From contig JBNGIO010005872.1 of the NCBI GenBank assembly GCA_049999805.1, positions 1 through 34,831 of the forward strand: a stretch of DNA of 34,831 nt. The letters run 5' to 3'. Positions within the stretch are counted from its first letter, which is position 1, and each line of letters opens with the position of its first letter. The notes below the pieces were generated by a model. The model was not told the origin of the DNA. It made no database searches and was given only the letters and a program-made list of their open reading frames with translations. Origin of the DNA: Folioceros fuciformis. Lineage: Eukaryota; Anthocerotophyta; Anthocerotopsida; Anthocerotales. Below, piece after piece: positions 32,528-34,831 of this stretch. The translations under genes were made by a program, and so were the position numbers.

Positions 32528-33330
32528 TGTGGTGGAAAAAATCTGGGGACACCCAGGGGCTTTCCTCTAGCGGCCACACCTATCCCGTTGTCGTGTAGTC
32601 TAGCAGGTTTCGTTCCCTCAAAGGAGGGCCTGTCCCAGTTGTGTGTGTGAACGACTCTACTCGTACCTCTCTTCTACCACGATCCTCGCGAGCCTGAATA
32701 CACCTCCTGCCTGCCAACCACGCCTCTGCTACCGGGGACTCACTCCGGTAGGACACCCACGTTCCTCACTCCCTTCCAAGGTTACTTCCTTGTGTCCAGT
32801 CCAACACTTCCTCCCTTGCTCTCGTCTTTTCTTCTCCTCGATCTAATCCTCCCGGACTAGCCTCCCCTTCTCAACTCAACTCCTCGACTCCATACCCACC
32901 TGACTTCGTTCATGAGGAGGACCATTGATGCGGTGGTAGCGAAGATCTCTAGTCAGCTCACGCTGAGTCGAAGACCCGGGCCCTTCTCGACAAACTCACC
33001 CAGGTTGGACACCACAAGTGTGCGTGCGAAACACGGCACCTCACATCCAGGCGTCTGGGCCATCACGATCCCCACCAAGCTACCAGACACTGCAGACAAC
33101 GTAGCCGGCAGGAGCGCACTCGTTGGAACACGAACAAGTGTGCTCAGGCTTGGTAAGAAACAAAGAACGACCACTTTATCTCTTGAGCCCTATGACTCTT
33201 ATAGAGTTCCTGGCTACTGTCGGTTGGGGTGGTTGATCGGGTAGGCAGCCATTGATGGTCTCTCACCTGCCACAGCGCTTAAGCGCATTAAACAGTGTCT
33301 TTAAACGCTTAAACTACCCCCTCTACCACA
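32528..33330 (-). repeat. Gypsy-type 5' LTR, 803 bp
   Basis: On the plus strand it starts TGTGGTGG, just behind the primer site, and ends CTACCACA at 33330. TGTGGT and ACCACA are a perfect 6-bp terminal inverted repeat, which fixes the far end. A possible target copy is tctat at 33331-33335, but the opposite LTR is not in the window. Frames inside are non-coding. Confidence 0.75.
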
Positions 33331-33350
33331 TCTATCCTAACTACCCAACT

Positions 33351-33683
33351 CTATTGGGGACGCTTTGGTGGTTCGAATGGGCAGGTCAGAATGGCAACCT
33401 TTGTATCCTTTTCCCTGCTTGTTTCTTCACACGCTAGACACCTACCGTCACCGCGTGCCAACTTTTCAGTTGGGAGGCGAAGAAAACATCCCTTTCCAGC
33501 GGAATATAGAGCTCGGCAGAAAAATTGAACAGGAAGACCACTTTGTTCTCTTTCTTTGGCTAGGGACGTATCTGCTTCATCGAGCTTGGCATTGTCTTTC
33601 CTCTGGGCATGTCCCCACGGTCGCTTCCTGATCTCAACAGCGATGGTTCCTGAGGTGTCCTCTATTTCAACATCCATGCACCC
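33351..33683 (-). pseudogene. Sequence following the MET1 fragment, acidic/basic frame of unclear origin
   Basis: After the stop of the MET1-like frame the same strand remains open (33677-33351), with MDVEIEDTSGTIAVEIRKRP and later CLACEE. This may be the diverged continuation of MET1 between the RFTS domain and later domains, or intron sequence. It ends 20 bp from the Gypsy LTR. Confidence 0.35.
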
Positions 33684-34400
33684 CTACACCAAAAACAGCT
33701 CCCGATCGTCAGTAGCATTGCCAAGTACAGTGTTCATGCCCCGTTCCAGAATCCTCCCGTGAATCATGTGCAGACCCTTCGTTGTTTCATGACAGACTGA
33801 TCTTGCCCGCATGGGTTTCTGCTTCTTGACATCAGGCCCCTGATAAGCCCTGGGATTCAAGTTCCTCCCCTTTTTGACAATGATGGTCTTCTTCTCGGAC
33901 ACTGACAGCTTGGTGTGATGCCTTTGTTCCATCTTGTTGGCCAGGCCAGAAATAAATGCACAGTTCTTAATTCTGGGATCAGGAAATTCTTCAAACTGCT
34001 GCAAAATGATCTGGCCATGGACGACAACATATCTCTCCACATCCGCGACCTTGGAAGAGATGAAGGTTTTGGCATCTGTCGACTGCTCAGCGAGCTTCTT
34101 AATGACATCGAGGAAGGATAAGCGAGAGACCCTCAACTCTTCCTTCAACCTGGTGATGATTTTGATGGTCAACTCAGCAGTCCTCAGTACAGGACTGTAC
34201 CAGGGCAAATACTGCTGAGAAGGCTTTCCGAGCTAGTACCAAGCCCCATCTGTCCGTATGGAAATTGACAGATACTGTGAACCAAACTCCATCACCCATT
34301 CTTTCACTGCACTCAAGTAAAGAGGAATACCCGATGCAGCTGACTTTGATACACCAACGTCAGAGTATGAACCGTCATCCTCAGTTGTGAACCTCCAAAG
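33684..34400 (-). pseudogene. MET1: MET1 (maintenance DNA cytosine-5 methyltransferase) RFTS-domain fragment
   Basis: Read downward from about 34400: WRFTTEDDGSYSDVG, LYLSAVKEWVMEFGSQYLSI, SIRTDGAWY, a TAG at 34235-34233, then LGKPSQQYLPWYSPVLRTAE, LTIKIITRLKEELRVSRLSF, DVIKKL, VERYVVVHGQIILQQFEEFP, and NKMEQRHHTKL. This is the strongly conserved plant MET1/DNMT1 replication-foci targeting domain. It recruits the enzyme to newly replicated, hemimethylated DNA. Only a single exon-like stretch is present. Bromo-adjacent homology and catalytic domains are absent, and the in-frame TAG and the flanking Gypsy LTR indicate a dead fragment. Identification of the domain is strong; whether it derives from a local gene or was carried here by an element is unknown. 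Confidence 0.85.
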
Positions 34401-34831
34401 TTTGGAGTAGTAGTTTGTTTTGGTTGAAAAAGGGTTAATAGTGGTATGGTTTGGTTTTCTTTTTCAACTTATTTTTCCTAATTTTCTTTTATTTCCTGGT
34501 CATTTTTCCTATTTTTCTTTGTGCTAATTAGGTTAATTGACTAGGAAATAGTTGGTTTGGTTATAAGAGTGGGTATAGATTTGGTCCCAGACCTAGGAAG
34601 GTTTAGGTTCGGTACCAGGCCATAGGGTTGGGTGATTAGTTTAATATTAATTAAAGATATATAATATTAAATGATTAAATAATATAATATAATTAAATAA
34701 TAGAAATAATAAAATAATGGTTTGAACATAGGAACGGGTATCTGGGTATGTCAGTGTCAGGGGTCAGGGTCTGATGATAGGCTGGCTGATTGCTTGGCTG
34801 GCATGAACGGCCATGGAGGCCATGCTCTAGC
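34401..34831. other. AT-rich sequence without genes
   Basis: T-rich to about 34560, then simple AT-rich repeats (aatataatataattaaataa-like) near 34640-34720. No coding signal; it may be intron or decayed repeat next to the MET1 fragment. Confidence 0.5.

Overview
This window is nuclear DNA of a land plant. It holds one intact spliced host gene, a plant BR-signaling kinase (BSK). It also holds a fragment of the plant maintenance DNA methyltransferase MET1, LTR retrotransposons primed by plant-type initiator-Met and Asp tRNAs, and degenerate plant-type telomere motifs (CCCTAAA). The dense, old, nested retroelements, together with a Crinkler/RHS-type protein, would fit a large seed-free-plant genome (fern, lycophyte or bryophyte). 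That placement is inference; the sequence does not name the species. Three runs of exactly 100 N are present. All have duplicated flanks, so they look like scaffolding joins rather than real missing sequence.

Layout. 1-1062 (-): 5' part of a decayed non-LTR-type reverse transcriptase element, followed by a minisatellite carrying telomere-like motifs (to ~1664) and a 61-bp tandem array (1880-2190). 2376-3020 (-): two exons of an unrecognised gene joined by a convincing 105-bp intron. 3960-16230: a second copy of the RT element, split by a Copia element (Copia-1, 4100-15718, target duplication ACTGT). Copia-1 is itself split by a second Copia (Copia-2, 5841-12475, target duplication ACATC). Both are on the minus strand, and LTR divergence (about 7% outer, about 5% inner) agrees with the nesting order. 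16210-16640: telomere-like and CT-rich repeats. 17337-20694 (+): the 10-exon BSK gene, the only clearly functional host gene. 22568-23135: a third RT-element copy closely related to the second.

23255-26700 is decayed repeat sequence. It includes a plus-strand LTR (about 25277-25716) with a tRNA-Asp primer site and a 69-bp repeat just behind it. 26707-28652 (-) encodes a Crinkler/RHS-type protein: ubiquitin-like header, P-loop NTPase and PD-(D/E)XK-like nuclease, in two open segments. Directly upstream and in the same frame lies the zinc knuckle of a third Copia gag (28710-29718). That element also has a leader ORF (30232-30888), an initiator-Met primer site (31115-31128) and an LTR starting at 31129. 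Further right come a 21-bp minisatellite with a higher-order 63-bp period, a Ty3/Gypsy-type primer site and LTR (32507-33330, minus), and a broken MET1 fragment (about 33684-34400, minus).

How the parts relate: BSK would act in receptor-kinase signalling at the plasma membrane. The rest is mostly retroelement debris. The items most worth following are the Crinkler/RHS-type gene abutting a Copia gag, the MET1 fragment beside a Gypsy LTR, and the extra ORFs in two Copia leaders.
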